A DNA stretch of 54,669 bases from Pararcticibacter amylolyticus (GTDB lineage: Bacteria; Bacteroidota; Bacteroidia; Sphingobacteriales; Sphingobacteriaceae). The notes under the pieces were generated by a model. The model saw only the letters and a list, made by a program, of their open reading frames with translations. It was not told where the DNA came from and ran no database searches. Below, piece after piece: positions 44,120 through 54,661 of this stretch (position 1 is its first letter; each line of letters begins with the position of its first letter). A program made the position numbers and the translations under genes. The stretch is taken from positions 8,724-63,392 of the forward strand of contig NZ_QEAS01000017.1 of NCBI RefSeq assembly GCF_003130405.1, written 5' to 3'.

Positions 44120-44938
44120 ATGATTGCTCAACTACAAAAACAAATTGAAGAAGCATGGGCAGACCGCAACCTGCTTAACTTTAGCGAATATGCTAATGCT
44201 ATTGAAACCGTTATCGTAATGCTCGATAAAGGCGAATTGAGAGTAGCAGAACCAATTGCAGGGGGATGGCACGTCAACGAATGGATCAAAAAGGCAGTTA
44301 TCCTGTACTTCCCCATCCGGAAGATGGAAGAAATTGAAGTAGGCCCTTTCGTATTTCATGATAAGATGAAACTAAAAACCAACTATAAGGAACTGGGTGT
44401 ACGCGTAGTCCCTCATGGTTTAGCCCGCTATGGTGCATATCTGGCAAAGGGAGTGATTATGATGCCATCGTATGTGAATATAGGTGCTTATGTAGATGAA
44501 GGTACAATGGTGGATACCTGGGCTACAGTAGGATCTTGCGCCCAGATAGGCAAGAATGTACATTTGAGCGGCGGAGTTGGTATCGGAGGAGTACTTGAAC
44601 CTGTACAGGCAGCTCCTGTTATAATTGAGGACAATTGTTTTGTCGGATCGAGAGCAATTGTAGTTGAGGGTGTACATGTTGAACAGGAAGCCGTGATTGG
44701 TGCGGGAGTAGTCCTTACTGGTTCAACAAAAATCATTGACGTTTCCGGAGATGAACCTGTCGAATACAAGGGCCGCGTACCTGCCCGCTCAGTCGTTATT
44801 CCGGGTTCTTATACTAAAAAATTCGCCGCCGGAGAATATCAGGTACCCTGTGCGCTGATCATAGGTCAAAGAAAAGCATCAACAGATAAGAAAACTTCAC
44901 TGAACGATGCATTACGTGAACATAACGTGGCTGTTTAA
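44120..44938 (+). CDS. dapD: 2,3,4,5-tetrahydropyridine-2,6-dicarboxylate N-succinyltransferase
   Basis: It catalyses the succinylase-branch step of diaminopimelate and lysine synthesis, feeding peptidoglycan. The protein has 272 aa. An N-terminal helical domain (about 1-90) is followed by a left-handed parallel beta-helix with hexapeptide repeats (about 105-225; VNIGAYVDEGTMVDTWATVGSCAQIGKNVHLSGGVGIGG region). RVPARSVVIPGSYTK is the typical exit from the helix. The glycosyltransferase gene starts on the last base of the stop codon (TAATG). Confidence 0.96.
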   Translation: MIAQLQKQIEEAWADRNLLNFSEYANAIETVIVMLDKGELRVAEPIAGGWHVNEWIKKAVILYFPIRKMEEIEVGPFVFHDKMKLKTNYKELGVRVVPHGLARYGAYLAKGVIMMPSYVNIGAYVDEGTMVDTWATVGSCAQIGKNVHLSGGVGIGGVLEPVQAAPVIIEDNCFVGSRAIVVEGVHVEQEAVIGAGVVLTGSTKIIDVSGDEPVEYKGRVPARSVVIPGSYTKKFAAGEYQVPCALIIGQRKASTDKKTSLNDALREHNVAV

Positions 44939-45939
44939 TGACTAAATTTCTTATTATCCAGACTGCCTTCATAGGAGATGTGGTACTGGCCACTGCTTTG
45001 GCCGAAAAACTGCACCAGCATTTTCCTGCCGCACGCATCGATATGATGGTTCGTAAGGGGAATGAGATGTTGCTGAAATCACATCCCTTTCTGAATAAAG
45101 TCTGGATATGGGATAAGAAAAAGAAAAAGCTAGCGAACCTGCTGCGCCTATCAAAAGAAATAAGGAAAGAAAGATATGATGAAGTGATAAATCTTCAGCG
45201 TTTTTTTTCAACCGGGTTATTAACTGCCCTGTCAAAGGCAGACAGAAAAAGAGGGTTTGATAAAAACCCTCTTTCTTCATTCTTTGATATCACCCAAAAA
45301 CACGATATGCAAAAGGACGGAGCCTGCCACGAGACAGAACGTAACCAGCAGCTCATCGCAGATCTCACAGATGGTATTCCTGCCCGGCCACGCTTGTACC
45401 CAACCATTCAGGACTTTAAAAAAGCAAATAATCTTACTTCATCACAATCCTATATTTGCTGTGCGCCCGCGTCAGTCTGGTTTACCAAACAATACCCCAG
45501 GGAGCATTGGATTACTTTTATCAGGAATATTGCTCCTGAATTGAAAGTTTATCTTTTAGGAGGGCCTGGTGACAAAGATCTCTGCGATGCCATTATCACA
45601 GGATCGGGAAACCCACAAGCAGAAAATCTTTGTGGTTCGTTATCCTTTCTTGAGTCAGCAGCGCTGATGTCTGGTGCAAAAATGAACTATGTGAATGATT
45701 CCGCACCAATGCACTTTGCGTCAGCTGTAAATGCTCCAGTTACGGCTATCTATTGCTCTACGGTTCCCGGATTCGGATTCGGGCCCTTATCTGATAAAAA
45801 AAACATAGTTGAAATAGACTATCCTCTGTCATGCCGCCCATGTGGCCTGCACGGCTATAAGGCATGCCCCCAAACGCACTTTAAATGTGCACACGATATT
45901 CCACACCAACGACTAATTGAGATTTTAAATGAATGCTGA
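44938..45939 (+). CDS. Glycosyltransferase family 9 (heptosyltransferase-like)
   Basis: The protein has 333 aa. The N-terminus FLIIQTAFIGDVVLATALAEKLHQHFP and the ADP-heptose-type binding segments (VYLLGGPGDKDLCDAI, LCGSLSFLESAALMSGAKMNYVNDSAPMHFASAVNAPVTAIYCST region) mark GT9, which builds lipopolysaccharide core. A Cys-rich C-terminal segment (CRPCGLHGYKACPQTHFKC) is seen in the RfaF-like branch. It overlaps dapD by one base and tsaC by 11 bases, so the three are translated from one mRNA. Confidence 0.9.
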   Translation: MTKFLIIQTAFIGDVVLATALAEKLHQHFPAARIDMMVRKGNEMLLKSHPFLNKVWIWDKKKKKLANLLRLSKEIRKERYDEVINLQRFFSTGLLTALSKADRKRGFDKNPLSSFFDITQKHDMQKDGACHETERNQQLIADLTDGIPARPRLYPTIQDFKKANNLTSSQSYICCAPASVWFTKQYPREHWITFIRNIAPELKVYLLGGPGDKDLCDAIITGSGNPQAENLCGSLSFLESAALMSGAKMNYVNDSAPMHFASAVNAPVTAIYCSTVPGFGFGPLSDKKNIVEIDYPLSCRPCGLHGYKACPQTHFKCAHDIPHQRLIEILNEC

Positions 45940-46492
45940 CATAATAAAAGCTATTGAGGTACTTAAAGCAGGCGGGCTCATCCTCTACCCAACCGACACG
46001 ATATGGGGAATTGGATGCGACGCAACAAATGAACAGGCGGTTGAAAAAGTGTTCAGATTAAAGGGGCGGGATGCAGGAAAAAGCCTCATTGTACTCCTCG
46101 ATTCAGAAAACAAACTTGAAAGCTATATTAAAGAAGTGCCAGCCCTGGCATATGACCTGATCGAATACACGGAAAAACCGTTAACAATTATCTATTCAGG
46201 AGCTAAGAATCTGGCAGCCAATGTAATTCATGAAGATGGAAGCGTGGGTATCAGAATACCCCGTCACCCCTTTTGTCAACAGCTGATTCAAAGATTCCGC
46301 AAGCCGATCGTTTCCACTTCTGCTAATATTAGCGGAGAGAAATCCCCGGCTAACTTCTCTGAGATTTCCGAAAAAATCATTGAGGGGGTAGACTACGTTG
46401 TTTCTATAGACCAAAATGACGATACTCCCAAAATCCCTTCTACTATTATGAAACTGGAAGCCGACGGACGTTTTGTTTTTATAAGAAAGTAA
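45929..46492 (+). CDS. tsaC: L-threonylcarbamoyladenylate synthase (TsaC/Sua5/YciO family)
   Basis: The protein has 187 aa. It makes threonylcarbamoyl-AMP for the t6A37 modification of ANN-reading tRNAs. Motifs are GGLILYPTDTIWGIGCDATN at the N-terminus, RLKGRDAGKSLIVLL with the KxR site, and the VGIRIPRHPFCQQLI and PIVSTSANISGEKSP blocks. It is the short single-domain form without the Sua5 extension. It is the last gene of the dapD-GT9-tsaC run. Confidence 0.93.
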   Translation: MNADIIKAIEVLKAGGLILYPTDTIWGIGCDATNEQAVEKVFRLKGRDAGKSLIVLLDSENKLESYIKEVPALAYDLIEYTEKPLTIIYSGAKNLAANVIHEDGSVGIRIPRHPFCQQLIQRFRKPIVSTSANISGEKSPANFSEISEKIIEGVDYVVSIDQNDDTPKIPSTIMKLEADGRFVFIRK

Positions 46493-46565
46493 GGTGCCGG
46501 TTTTCAGCAACTGCCGAAATACCTCAGATATCTCCATTAAGAAGATTCACTGTTCCGCTGCCCCT

Positions 46566-46592
46566 GAAAAGAGGTCACTGGAGGCTCTTTTC
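46566..46592 (+). terminator. Possible terminator after tsaC
   Basis: An 8-bp stem GAAAAGAG/CTCTTTTC (46566-46573, 46585-46592) lies 74 bases after the tsaC stop. No T tract follows directly. Just downstream (46630-46647) is one arm of the AT-rich repeat family. Confidence 0.4.
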
Positions 46593-46700
46593 AAGGTGAA
46601 CATTATGCCTTTTATTTACTAAAACGGGCAACTTACTGCTTATAACTCATCTCAATTCTTCGTCATTTCCTTAATTCCATTATTTTTGCAGGCTAGGGTT

Positions 46701-48116
46701 ATGGAACAATATCTTCAGCATCCGGTATTTAGGAAGTTAGGCAAGTTGGCAGACGAAGCAGGTCTATCGGTATATGTGATTGGAGGTTTTGTAAGAGACA
46801 TCTTCCTTGAGCGACCATCAAAAGACATTGATATTCTGGTGGTTGGAAATGGCATTGAGTTCGCAGAAAGAGTTGGCCACGCTCTGAAAAGTCAGGTTTC
46901 CGTATTTAAAAACTTTGGCACTGCGATGCTGAAATATAAAGAGCTGGAGATCGAGTTTGTAGGTGCACGAAAAGAATCTTACAGATCTCATTCCCGGAAG
47001 CCGATCGTTGAAAACGGAAGCCTGGAAGATGATCAGAAAAGAAGAGATTTCACGATAAATGCAATGGCGATAAGCCTGAACAGTTCTTGTTTCGGCCGGT
47101 TAATCGATCCCTTCGACGGAGTATCCCACCTCGACGAACGCCTGATAAAGACTCCTCTCGACCCTCAGGAAACATTTTCAGACGACCCGCTGCGAATGAT
47201 GAGAGCGATCCGTTTTGCATCACAATTAAATTTCAAAATAGCAGAAGATGCACTGGAAGCTATCAGTCTGAATAAACACAGGATAGAAATTGTATCAAAA
47301 GAAAGAATTACCGACGAATTGAACAAGATTATTCTGTCGCCTGTGCCTTCTGTAGGATTCAATTACCTGTTTGATACCGGGCTGCTCCACCTGATATTTC
47401 CTCAAATGACTGAACTATGTGGGGTTGAGTTTATCAATGGAAAAGGCCATAAAGACAATTTCTACCATACTCTGGAAGTTCTCGATAATATTTCTCTATA
47501 CAGCAACGACCTTTGGTTACGGTGGGCTGCCATCCTTCACGACATTGCCAAACCGGCGACTAAACGATTTGATGCAAAACAGGGATGGACATTTCATGGA
47601 CATGAAGACAGGGGCGCACGCATGGTTCCTAAGATTTTCGCGCAGCTAAAATTACCATTGAACGAGAAGATGAAATTTGTTCAAAAGCTCGTTCAGCTGC
47701 ACCTCAGACCAATTGTCCTTGCACAGGACGAGGTAACCGACTCGGCGGTCAGACGGCTTCTATTTGATGCAGGCGAGGATATAGACAGCCTGATGATGCT
47801 TTGCCATGCAGACGTGACTACGAAGAACGAATATAAGAAAAAGAAGTACAGGCAAAACTTCGAGCTGGTAAAGCAAAAGCTGAAAGACGTTGAAGAACGT
47901 GATCAGATCCGCAACTGGCAACCACCTGTTACAGGACTGGATATCATGGAAACATTTGGCATCAAAGCGGGAAGAGAAGTGGGGATCATTAAAAACCACA
48001 TTCGGGAGGCTATTCTGGAAGGAGAAATAAAGAACGCCAGGGAAGATGCTATTAAGTATATGATTGAAAAGGCCAGGGAAATCGGCTTAAACCCTGTAAA
48101 GGATATAAATAATTAA
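46701..48116 (+). CDS. cca: CCA tRNA nucleotidyltransferase with HD domain
   Basis: It adds or repairs the CCA end of tRNAs. The ATG at 46701 (MEQYLQHPVFRKLGKLADE) gives 471 aa. The nucleotidyltransferase core has the GGFVRDIFLERPSKDIDILVVG motif with the metal Asp pair, then RRDFTINAMAIS and DPLRMMRAIRFASQL. The central HD domain has LRWAAILHDIAKPATKRF and the FHGHEDRGARM segment, as in hydrolase-bearing CCA enzymes. A hairpin with T9 follows. Confidence 0.95.
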   Translation: MEQYLQHPVFRKLGKLADEAGLSVYVIGGFVRDIFLERPSKDIDILVVGNGIEFAERVGHALKSQVSVFKNFGTAMLKYKELEIEFVGARKESYRSHSRKPIVENGSLEDDQKRRDFTINAMAISLNSSCFGRLIDPFDGVSHLDERLIKTPLDPQETFSDDPLRMMRAIRFASQLNFKIAEDALEAISLNKHRIEIVSKERITDELNKIILSPVPSVGFNYLFDTGLLHLIFPQMTELCGVEFINGKGHKDNFYHTLEVLDNISLYSNDLWLRWAAILHDIAKPATKRFDAKQGWTFHGHEDRGARMVPKIFAQLKLPLNEKMKFVQKLVQLHLRPIVLAQDEVTDSAVRRLLFDAGEDIDSLMMLCHADVTTKNEYKKKKYRQNFELVKQKLKDVEERDQIRNWQPPVTGLDIMETFGIKAGREVGIIKNHIREAILEGEIKNAREDAIKYMIEKAREIGLNPVKDINN

Positions 48117-48139
48117 TTTTCAAACTTTCTTATAGAAAA

Positions 48140-48167
48140 GGCGTTAATGTTACGCCAATTTTTTTTT
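48140..48167 (+). terminator. Intrinsic terminator of cca
   Basis: Stem GGCGT/ACGCC (48140-48144, 48152-48156) with a 7-nt loop is followed by AA and nine T. Confidence 0.75.
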
Positions 48168-48191
48168 ATTTCGCATATAATTCAAATCAAC

Positions 48192-48845
48192 ATGGCTATC
48201 TACAGATTCAGGGTTTCATTTGAAGATTACGATGATGTGGTAAGGGATATTGACATTAAATCCACCCAAACATTTGAGGATCTGCACCTTGCTATTCATA
48301 AAAGTACCGGGTACAATTCGGAACAATCCTCGTCCTTCTTCGTAAGCAACGATCAGTGGATAAAAGGGACCGAAATTGCACTCTTGCCGAGTCAAAGAAA
48401 AATTGATCGGGGCGTTACATTAATGAAGGGAACGAAACTCAGTAAGTTCATAGACGATCCTCATCAGAAATTCTATTATGTATACAACTTCGACCGGCCA
48501 TTTGACTTTCATGTCGAACTCGTGAAAATTTTAGATGACGATCCTGGCAAAGAATATCCGGTCATAGTTAAATCAATCGGAGAAGCTCCCAAACCAATCG
48601 GACCTGTTGTGGGCGCGGCTGTAAACCCGGCAGATGGTTCATCTGACGAAGAAGACTTCCTCAATGATACCGAATATGGCTTTGGAGAAGAGGACACTGA
48701 AGACATGGAGACAGTCGATTCTGTAGACGATCTGGAAGGCACCGTTAATGACGAACAGGAAGAGGAGAAGGACGAGTTCATGGATGAGTTCTCTGATAAT
48801 GAGAATTACGACAATGACGAGTTTAACAATAAAGAGGACTTTTAA
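48192..48845 (+). CDS. pRiA4b ORF-3-like (IS1096 TnpR-like) protein with acidic tail
   Basis: I chose the ATG at 48192 (MAIYRFRVSFEDYDDVVRDID), giving 217 aa; the earlier ATG at 48147 adds residues not expected in the family. Residues 1-135 match the plasmid pRiA4b ORF-3 domain: VVRDIDIKSTQTFEDLHLAIHKSTGY, then LSKFIDDPHQKFYYVYNFDRPFDFHVELVKI. The family was named from plasmid and IS-linked genes, but chromosomal copies are widespread and have no known function. Residues about 150-217 are strongly Asp/Glu-rich. It is monocistronic between cca and miaA. Confidence 0.85.
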   Translation: MAIYRFRVSFEDYDDVVRDIDIKSTQTFEDLHLAIHKSTGYNSEQSSSFFVSNDQWIKGTEIALLPSQRKIDRGVTLMKGTKLSKFIDDPHQKFYYVYNFDRPFDFHVELVKILDDDPGKEYPVIVKSIGEAPKPIGPVVGAAVNPADGSSDEEDFLNDTEYGFGEEDTEDMETVDSVDDLEGTVNDEQEEEKDEFMDEFSDNENYDNDEFNNKEDF

Positions 48846-48852
48846 TAATTAT

Positions 48853-48886
48853 CACGGCCTTTAGCTACCAGAGGCCGTGTGTTTTT
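48853..48886 (+). terminator. Intrinsic terminator upstream of miaA
   Basis: A perfect 8-bp stem CACGGCCT/AGGCCGTG with an 11-nt loop is followed by TGTTTTT. Confidence 0.75.
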
Positions 48887-48910
48887 CTGTCGTGCCTCCC
48901 TGAGATCATA

Positions 48911-49825
48911 ATGAATAGCGTGGACCTAAAAAAACTGATAGTAATTGCAGGCCCAACCGCAGTGGGCAAAACAGAGCTTGCTATTAAAATTGCAGAACAA
49001 TTTCAAGCAGAGATCCTATCAGCTGATTCCCGCCAGTTTTACCGCGAGATGAGTATTGGCACTGCTAAACCATCGGATGAAGAGCTTGGAAGGGTAAAAC
49101 ATCATTTTGTAAATTCCTTATCTGTAAATCAGGAATATTCAGCAGGAGATTTCGAATCTGAAGCGTTAGCGGTGCTGGAAGGGATTTTCAAACACAAAGA
49201 GTTCGCGGTATTGGTTGGCGGTTCAGGACTGTTTATCAAAGCTGTAACGGAAGGATTCGATGATCTTCCAAAAGCAGATACAGGTATAAGAGAACACCTT
49301 AATGCAATCTATACGGAGAAAGGGATTGTCCCTTTACAGGAACAGTTAAGAGATCTGGACCCTGATTATTATCAGAAAGCAGACATCAATAACCCTCAAA
49401 GGGTGATCAGGGCGCTTGAAGTCTCCCTGAGCACCGGGTTGCCATTCTCTTCCTTCCGGGTACAGAATAAGAAAGAAAGGCCCTTTAGTATCATAAAAAT
49501 TGGTCTCAATACTAACCGGGAATTCCTCTATAACCGTATTAACGAACGGGTTGACATGATGATCAAAAGTGGGTTAGTCGAAGAGGTACGGGATTTGCTG
49601 CCATTGAGAAATCTCAACGCACTAAATACAGTAGGGTACTCTGAAATATTTGAGTTTCTGGACCACAAGATCACCATGCTGGAGGCCATAGAAGCGATTA
49701 AACAAAATACCAGGAGGTTCGCGAAGCGACAGCTAACGTGGTTTAGAAAGGATACTGAAATAAAATGGTTTGAACCTTCGCAGTATCCGGAGATTATAGA
49801 CTATATTAATGATCTAAGCCTCTGA
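48911..49825 (+). CDS. miaA: tRNA dimethylallyltransferase
   Basis: It transfers a dimethylallyl group to A37 of tRNAs that read UNN codons. The protein has 304 aa. Motifs: P-loop VIAGPTAVGKTELAIKIA near the start, LSADSRQFYREMSIGTAKPS, HHFVNSLSVNQEYSAGDFE, LVGGSGLFIKAVTEGFDDLP and NPQRVIRALEVSLSTG, with the C-terminal KQNTRRFAKRQLTWFRKD. It is monocistronic, converging on the DUF3467 gene. Confidence 0.96.
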   Translation: MNSVDLKKLIVIAGPTAVGKTELAIKIAEQFQAEILSADSRQFYREMSIGTAKPSDEELGRVKHHFVNSLSVNQEYSAGDFESEALAVLEGIFKHKEFAVLVGGSGLFIKAVTEGFDDLPKADTGIREHLNAIYTEKGIVPLQEQLRDLDPDYYQKADINNPQRVIRALEVSLSTGLPFSSFRVQNKKERPFSIIKIGLNTNREFLYNRINERVDMMIKSGLVEEVRDLLPLRNLNALNTVGYSEIFEFLDHKITMLEAIEAIKQNTRRFAKRQLTWFRKDTEIKWFEPSQYPEIIDYINDLSL

Positions 49826-49875
49826 TTCGATCTGCTGCCCTTCATCTCTGCTGCAAGGTCTGCCTAACTGTTTAT

Positions 49876-50190
49876 TTAAGCCTGCGCCGTTGGTCCTCCA
49901 AAGTTCATTGGAAATGATTGCCCCTCCTCTGGTATCTTGATCCTGCCGTTAACGGCCTCAAATTTCTCAATGTTATCTTCCAGAGCATTTAGCAGCCTCT
50001 TGGCATGTTCAGGTGTCAGTATGATCCTTGATTTAACTCTCGCCTTCGGGACGCCTGGCATTACCCTGATAAAATCGATCACAAACTCCGTATTAGAATG
50101 AGTAATCACAGCAAGGTTCGAATATGTACCTTCTGCAACGTCTTCTGAAAGTTCTATATTTAATTGATTATCTATATTCTGCTCTTCCAT
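49876..50190 (-). CDS. DUF3467 domain protein
   Basis: The protein has 104 aa. The pattern NIELSEDVAEGTYSNLAVITHSNTEFVIDFIRVMPGVPKARVKSRIILTPEHAKRLLNALEDNI (in outline) is characteristic of DUF3467. Genes of this family commonly lie just downstream of rpoC in Bacteroidota, as here, but their function is unknown. The rpoC terminator lies between, so it may have its own promoter or rely on readthrough. Confidence 0.9.
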   Translation of the reverse strand: MEEQNIDNQLNIELSEDVAEGTYSNLAVITHSNTEFVIDFIRVMPGVPKARVKSRIILTPEHAKRLLNALEDNIEKFEAVNGRIKIPEEGQSFPMNFGGPTAQA

Positions 50191-50327
50191 GCTGTAAAGA
50201 TAAAAAAGTCCGTAAAAAAATCTTTATTTCAAAAACCTTTACCATTAATACGTATATAAACGGGAATGTTTCATTCCTGCTGCTTTTTATTTTCCGTCCG
50301 GCTTAAGATCTGCTTGCCCGGGGCAAA

Positions 50328-50368
50328 AACAGAAAAGGCCTTCCTTTACCAGGAAAGCCTTTTCTGTT
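50328..50368 (-). terminator. Intrinsic terminator of rpoC
   Basis: An 18-bp stem with one mismatch (50328-50345, 50351-50368) and a 5-nt loop lies just past the rpoC stop and is followed on the minus strand by a T run. Confidence 0.85.
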
Positions 50369-50386
50369 ATAAAATCAGACAATATA

Positions 50387-53300
50387 TTAGTCTTCTTTTG
50401 AAGCCATTAACTTGTCGTACTCTTCCTGAGAACCAACAATGATTCTTTCATAACCACGTAAGCCAGTTCCTGACGGAATTAAGTGACCAACAATAACGTT
50501 TTCCTTCAAACCTAGCAGGTTATCACGCTTACCACTGATCGCCGCTTCATTCAACACCTTTGTAGTTTCCTGGAAGGAAGCCGCAGAAATGAATGATTTG
50601 GTTCCTAAAGAAGCACGGGTAATACCCTGAAGTACAGGACTCGAGGTCGCAGCAATAGCATCCCGGGCCTCTACGAGCTTCATATCTCTGCGCTTAAGAA
50701 TAGAATTCTCCTCTCTTAATTTCCTCACAGAAATGATCTGACCAGCCTTAACATTAGTAGAATCTCCGGGCTCAGTTACAACTTTCTTGTCGTAGATCTC
50801 GTCGTTCTCTAACATGAAGTCCCAGCGGTCTACTGCATCCTTTTCAAGGAAGCGGGTATCTCCCGGATCTTCTATCTGAACCTTCTGCATCATCTGGTGT
50901 ACGATCACCTCAAAGTGCTTGTCATTGATCTTCACACCTTGCAGACGATAAACTTCCTGGATACCATTGACCAGATATTCCTGAACCGCCGCAGGGCCCT
51001 TGATAGCAAGGATATCCGCCGGAGATATAGAACCATCTGATAAAGGCATACCTGCCTTTATAAAGTCATTGTCCTGCACCAGAATGTGCTTGGAAAGAGG
51101 AACCAGGTATTTCTTGATCTGACCGTCTTTAGACTCAATAGCAATTTCACGGTTACCACGCTTTACGCCGCCCAATGTCACAACACCATCGATTTCAGTA
51201 ACAACTGCAGGGTTAGACGGGTTACGGGCCTCAAATAGCTCAGTCACACGAGGAAGACCTCCCGTGATATCCCGGGTTTTACCTGTAGAGCGGGGAATCT
51301 TGGCGATAACCTCTCCCATCTTAACAACAGTACCTTCGTCCACCGCAATGTGTGCACCCACCGGAATATTGTATCCTTTAATGGTACTGCCATGGTTATC
51401 TGAAATCCGGATCACAGGGTTTTTGGTCTTATCACGTGTATCGATAATAACCTTCTCTCTGTGGCCTGTTTGCTCGTCTGATTCTTCACGGAAAGTTACA
51501 CCTTCAATAACAGCTTCAAACTCAATCCGTCCTCCGAACTCGGAGATAATTACAGCGTTATAAGGATCCCAGCTACAAATTCTGTCACCCTTAGTCACAG
51601 TAGCTCCTTCCTTTACATACAGATAAGAACCATAAGGAATATTGTTGGTCATAATAACCCTTCTCGTTCCAGGCTCAACAATGCGGAATTCACCGGAACG
51701 ACCAAGAACAACCTCTACCGGACCTTCTTCTGTTTCATAAGGAACACTTCTTATATTCTCAAATTCAATGATACCATCGAACTTCGCATTAATCTGAGAT
51801 TCAGCTGCGATGTTTGACGCGGTACCACCCACGTGGAATGTACGAAGAGTCAGCTGAGTTCCTGGTTCACCGATAGACTGTGCTGCGATCACTCCGACAG
51901 CCTCACCGGCCTGCACCCGCTTACCTGTTGCCAGGTTACGTCCGTAACAAAGTGCACAAACACCTCTTTTACTTTCGCAGGTTAATACGGAACGGATCTC
52001 GATACCTTCAAGAGCCGAATGCTCGATTCTGTGAGCAACTTCTTCATCGATATCCTGATTAGCAGCCACCAGCATTTCTCCCGAGATAGGATCAAATACA
52101 TCATGAAGTGAAGTACGGCCTAAAATACGTTCGTATAGTGGCTCTACGATATCTTCATTGTCTTTAAGAGCCGTAGTATAAATTCCCCTCAAAGTACCGC
52201 AATCAGGTTCTCCAACGATCATATCCTGCGCAACGTCATGTAAACGACGGGTCAGGTAACCAGCATCAGCGGTCTTAAGAGCCGTATCCGCAAGACCTTT
52301 ACGTGCACCGTGGGTAGAGATAAAGTACTCGAGTACCGAAAGACCTTCTTTAAAGTTCGAAAGGATCGGGTTTTCAATAATCTCTCCACCAGAACCAGAT
52401 TTCTGAGGCTTCGCCATCAGACCACGCATACCGCATAGCTGACGGATCTGCTCCTTAGAACCACGGGCTCCGGAATCAAGCATCATATAAACTGAGTTGA
52501 ATCCCTGGTTGTCAGTGGAAAGGATCTCCATCACATTCGCTGTAAGGCGGTTGTTGATACGGGTCCAGATATCGATGATCTGGTTGTAACGCTCGTTGTT
52601 GGTAATGAATCCCATATTATAGTTATTCATTACTTCTTCAACTTCCCTTGAAGCCTGTTCGATAAGTTTCACCTTAGCTTCAGGAATGTTAAGATCCTGA
52701 AGATTAAATGAAAGGCCTCCGCGGAATGCACTCTGGAATCCAAGTTCTTTTATATCATCAAGGAACTGAGCAGCACGAGCCATACCAGTGATCTTTACTA
52801 CTTCACCAATAATGTCTCTCAAAGACTTTTTAGTAAGAAGTTCGTTGATATAGCCTACTTCTTCAGGCACCATCTGGTTAAACAGAACACGCCCGACCGT
52901 AGTATCAATCAGTTTATTAACGATAGAACCATCTTCTTCCTTCACATCAGTCTTAACCTTTATGAAGGCATGAAGATCTAGCTTCTTCTCGTTATATGCG
53001 ATAATTACTTCTTCAGCAGAATAGAAGATCTGGCCTTCTCCTTTCACTACCCGCTTCTCATCAGTCTTACGGCCCTTTGTAATATAATACAGACCCAATA
53101 CCATGTCCTGGGAAGGAACGGTAATAGGAGTACCATTTGCAGGGTTCAGAATGTTGTGAGAAGCCAGCATCAGGATCTGAGCTTCCAGGATCGCAGCATT
53201 ACCAAGCGGCACGTGTACCGCCATCTGGTCACCGTCAAAGTCAGCGTTGAACGCCGTACAAACAAGCGGATGCAGCTGGATCGCTTTACCTTCAACCAGC

Positions 53301-54661
53301 TTAGGCTGGAATGATTGAATACCCAGTCTGTGCAGTGTCGGAGCACGGTTTAACAGTACCGGATGCCCTTTCAATACGTTTTCCAGAATATCCCATACAA
53401 TTGGATCTTTTCTGTCAACGATCTTCTTGGCTGATTTCACAGTCTTCACCACACCTCTTTCAATCATCTTACGGATGATGAATGGTTTGAACAGCTCAGC
53501 AGCCATATCTTTCGGCAAACCACACTCATGAAGTTTGAGGCTTGGGCCTACCACGATAACCGAACGGGCAGAGTAGTCAACACGTTTACCTAAAAGGTTC
53601 TGACGGAAACGGCCTTGCTTTCCTTTCAGGATATCTGAAAGAGATTTTAAAGCCCTGTTACCTTCAGTCTTCACTGCATTCACCTTACGGGAGTTATCGA
53701 ACAGCGAGTCAACAGCTTCCTGCAACATTCGCTTTTCGTTACGTAAAATCACCTCAGGAGCCTTAATCTCAATAAGACGCTTAAGACGATTATTACGAAT
53801 AATCACACGACGGTAAAGGTCATTCAGGTCGGACGTAGCAAAACGTCCACCTTCTAAAGGAACTAACGGACGTAGTTCCGGAGGAATAACAGGAACGATC
53901 TTAACGATCATCCATTCCGGATGGTTCTCTATATTTGCGCGGGCGCTACGGAATGCTTCTACAACCTGCAGACGTTTTAATGCCTCATTCTTACGCTGCT
54001 GAGAAGTTTCATTGGCAGCCTGATGGCGCAGATCGTACGATTGCTGATCCAGGTCAAGCCTCTTTAATAATTCCTCAAGAGCCTCAGCTCCCATTTTAGC
54101 AACAAACTTCTGAGGATCTTTATCATCCAGATACTGGTTTTCCTTAGGAAGCGTATCCAGAATATCCAGATATTCTTCTTCTGTAAGGAAATCCATTTTG
54201 TTGATTCCGTCCGTCTCTTTAATACCCGGCTGGATGACAACATACCGCTCATAGTAAATGATCAGATCAAGCTTCTTAGTCGGAAGGCCAAGAAGATAAC
54301 CGATCTTGTTAGGCAATGAACGGAAATACCAGATGTGAGCAACCGGCACAACCAGATTGATATGTCCCATCCTCTCACGACGTACTTTCTTCTCAGTTAC
54401 CTCAACACCACAACGGTCACAAACGATACCCTTGTAACGGATACGCTTGTACTTACCGCAATGACATTCATAATCCTTAACCGGACCGAAAATACGTTCG
54501 CAGAATAAACCATCACGCTCGGGCTTGTAAGTACGGTAGTTGATGGTCTCCGGTTTTAAAACTTCACCGCTTGAACGCTCCAGAATTGACTCAGGAGATG
54601 CTAAGCTGATCGTGATCGAAGTGAAGTTACTTTTTATTTTATTATCCTTTTTATAAGACAT
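50387..54661 (-). CDS. rpoC: DNA-directed RNA polymerase subunit beta'
   Basis: The protein is complete at 1424 aa. The N-terminal zinc site has [20 protein letters not shown], the clamp and lid regions follow ([22 protein letters not shown]), and the catalytic Mg loop [12 protein letters not shown] lies near residue 475. The second zinc site is around [18 protein letters not shown] near 890, then the trigger-loop/bridge region with [25 protein letters not shown]. Its length and the SKED tail fit Bacteroidota. The gene ends near the right edge, so rpoB is expected just outside. Confidence 0.98.
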   Translation of the reverse strand: MSYKKDNKIKSNFTSITISLASPESILERSSGEVLKPETINYRTYKPERDGLFCERIFGPVKDYECHCGKYKRIRYKGIVCDRCGVEVTEKKVRRERMGHINLVVPVAHIWYFRSLPNKIGYLLGLPTKKLDLIIYYERYVVIQPGIKETDGINKMDFLTEEEYLDILDTLPKENQYLDDKDPQKFVAKMGAEALEELLKRLDLDQQSYDLRHQAANETSQQRKNEALKRLQVVEAFRSARANIENHPEWMIVKIVPVIPPELRPLVPLEGGRFATSDLNDLYRRVIIRNNRLKRLIEIKAPEVILRNEKRMLQEAVDSLFDNSRKVNAVKTEGNRALKSLSDILKGKQGRFRQNLLGKRVDYSARSVIVVGPSLKLHECGLPKDMAAELFKPFIIRKMIERGVVKTVKSAKKIVDRKDPIVWDILENVLKGHPVLLNRAPTLHRLGIQSFQPKLVEGKAIQLHPLVCTAFNADFDGDQMAVHVPLGNAAILEAQILMLASHNILNPANGTPITVPSQDMVLGLYYITKGRKTDEKRVVKGEGQIFYSAEEVIIAYNEKKLDLHAFIKVKTDVKEEDGSIVNKLIDTTVGRVLFNQMVPEEVGYINELLTKKSLRDIIGEVVKITGMARAAQFLDDIKELGFQSAFRGGLSFNLQDLNIPEAKVKLIEQASREVEEVMNNYNMGFITNNERYNQIIDIWTRINNRLTANVMEILSTDNQGFNSVYMMLDSGARGSKEQIRQLCGMRGLMAKPQKSGSGGEIIENPILSNFKEGLSVLEYFISTHGARKGLADTALKTADAGYLTRRLHDVAQDMIVGEPDCGTLRGIYTTALKDNEDIVEPLYERILGRTSLHDVFDPISGEMLVAANQDIDEEVAHRIEHSALEGIEIRSVLTCESKRGVCALCYGRNLATGKRVQAGEAVGVIAAQSIGEPGTQLTLRTFHVGGTASNIAAESQINAKFDGIIEFENIRSVPYETEEGPVEVVLGRSGEFRIVEPGTRRVIMTNNIPYGSYLYVKEGATVTKGDRICSWDPYNAVIISEFGGRIEFEAVIEGVTFREESDEQTGHREKVIIDTRDKTKNPVIRISDNHGSTIKGYNIPVGAHIAVDEGTVVKMGEVIAKIPRSTGKTRDITGGLPRVTELFEARNPSNPAVVTEIDGVVTLGGVKRGNREIAIESKDGQIKKYLVPLSKHILVQDNDFIKAGMPLSDGSISPADILAIKGPAAVQEYLVNGIQEVYRLQGVKINDKHFEVIVHQMMQKVQIEDPGDTRFLEKDAVDRWDFMLENDEIYDKKVVTEPGDSTNVKAGQIISVRKLREENSILKRRDMKLVEARDAIAATSSPVLQGITRASLGTKSFISAASFQETTKVLNEAAISGKRDNLLGLKENVIVGHLIPSGTGLRGYERIIVGSQEEYDKLMASKED

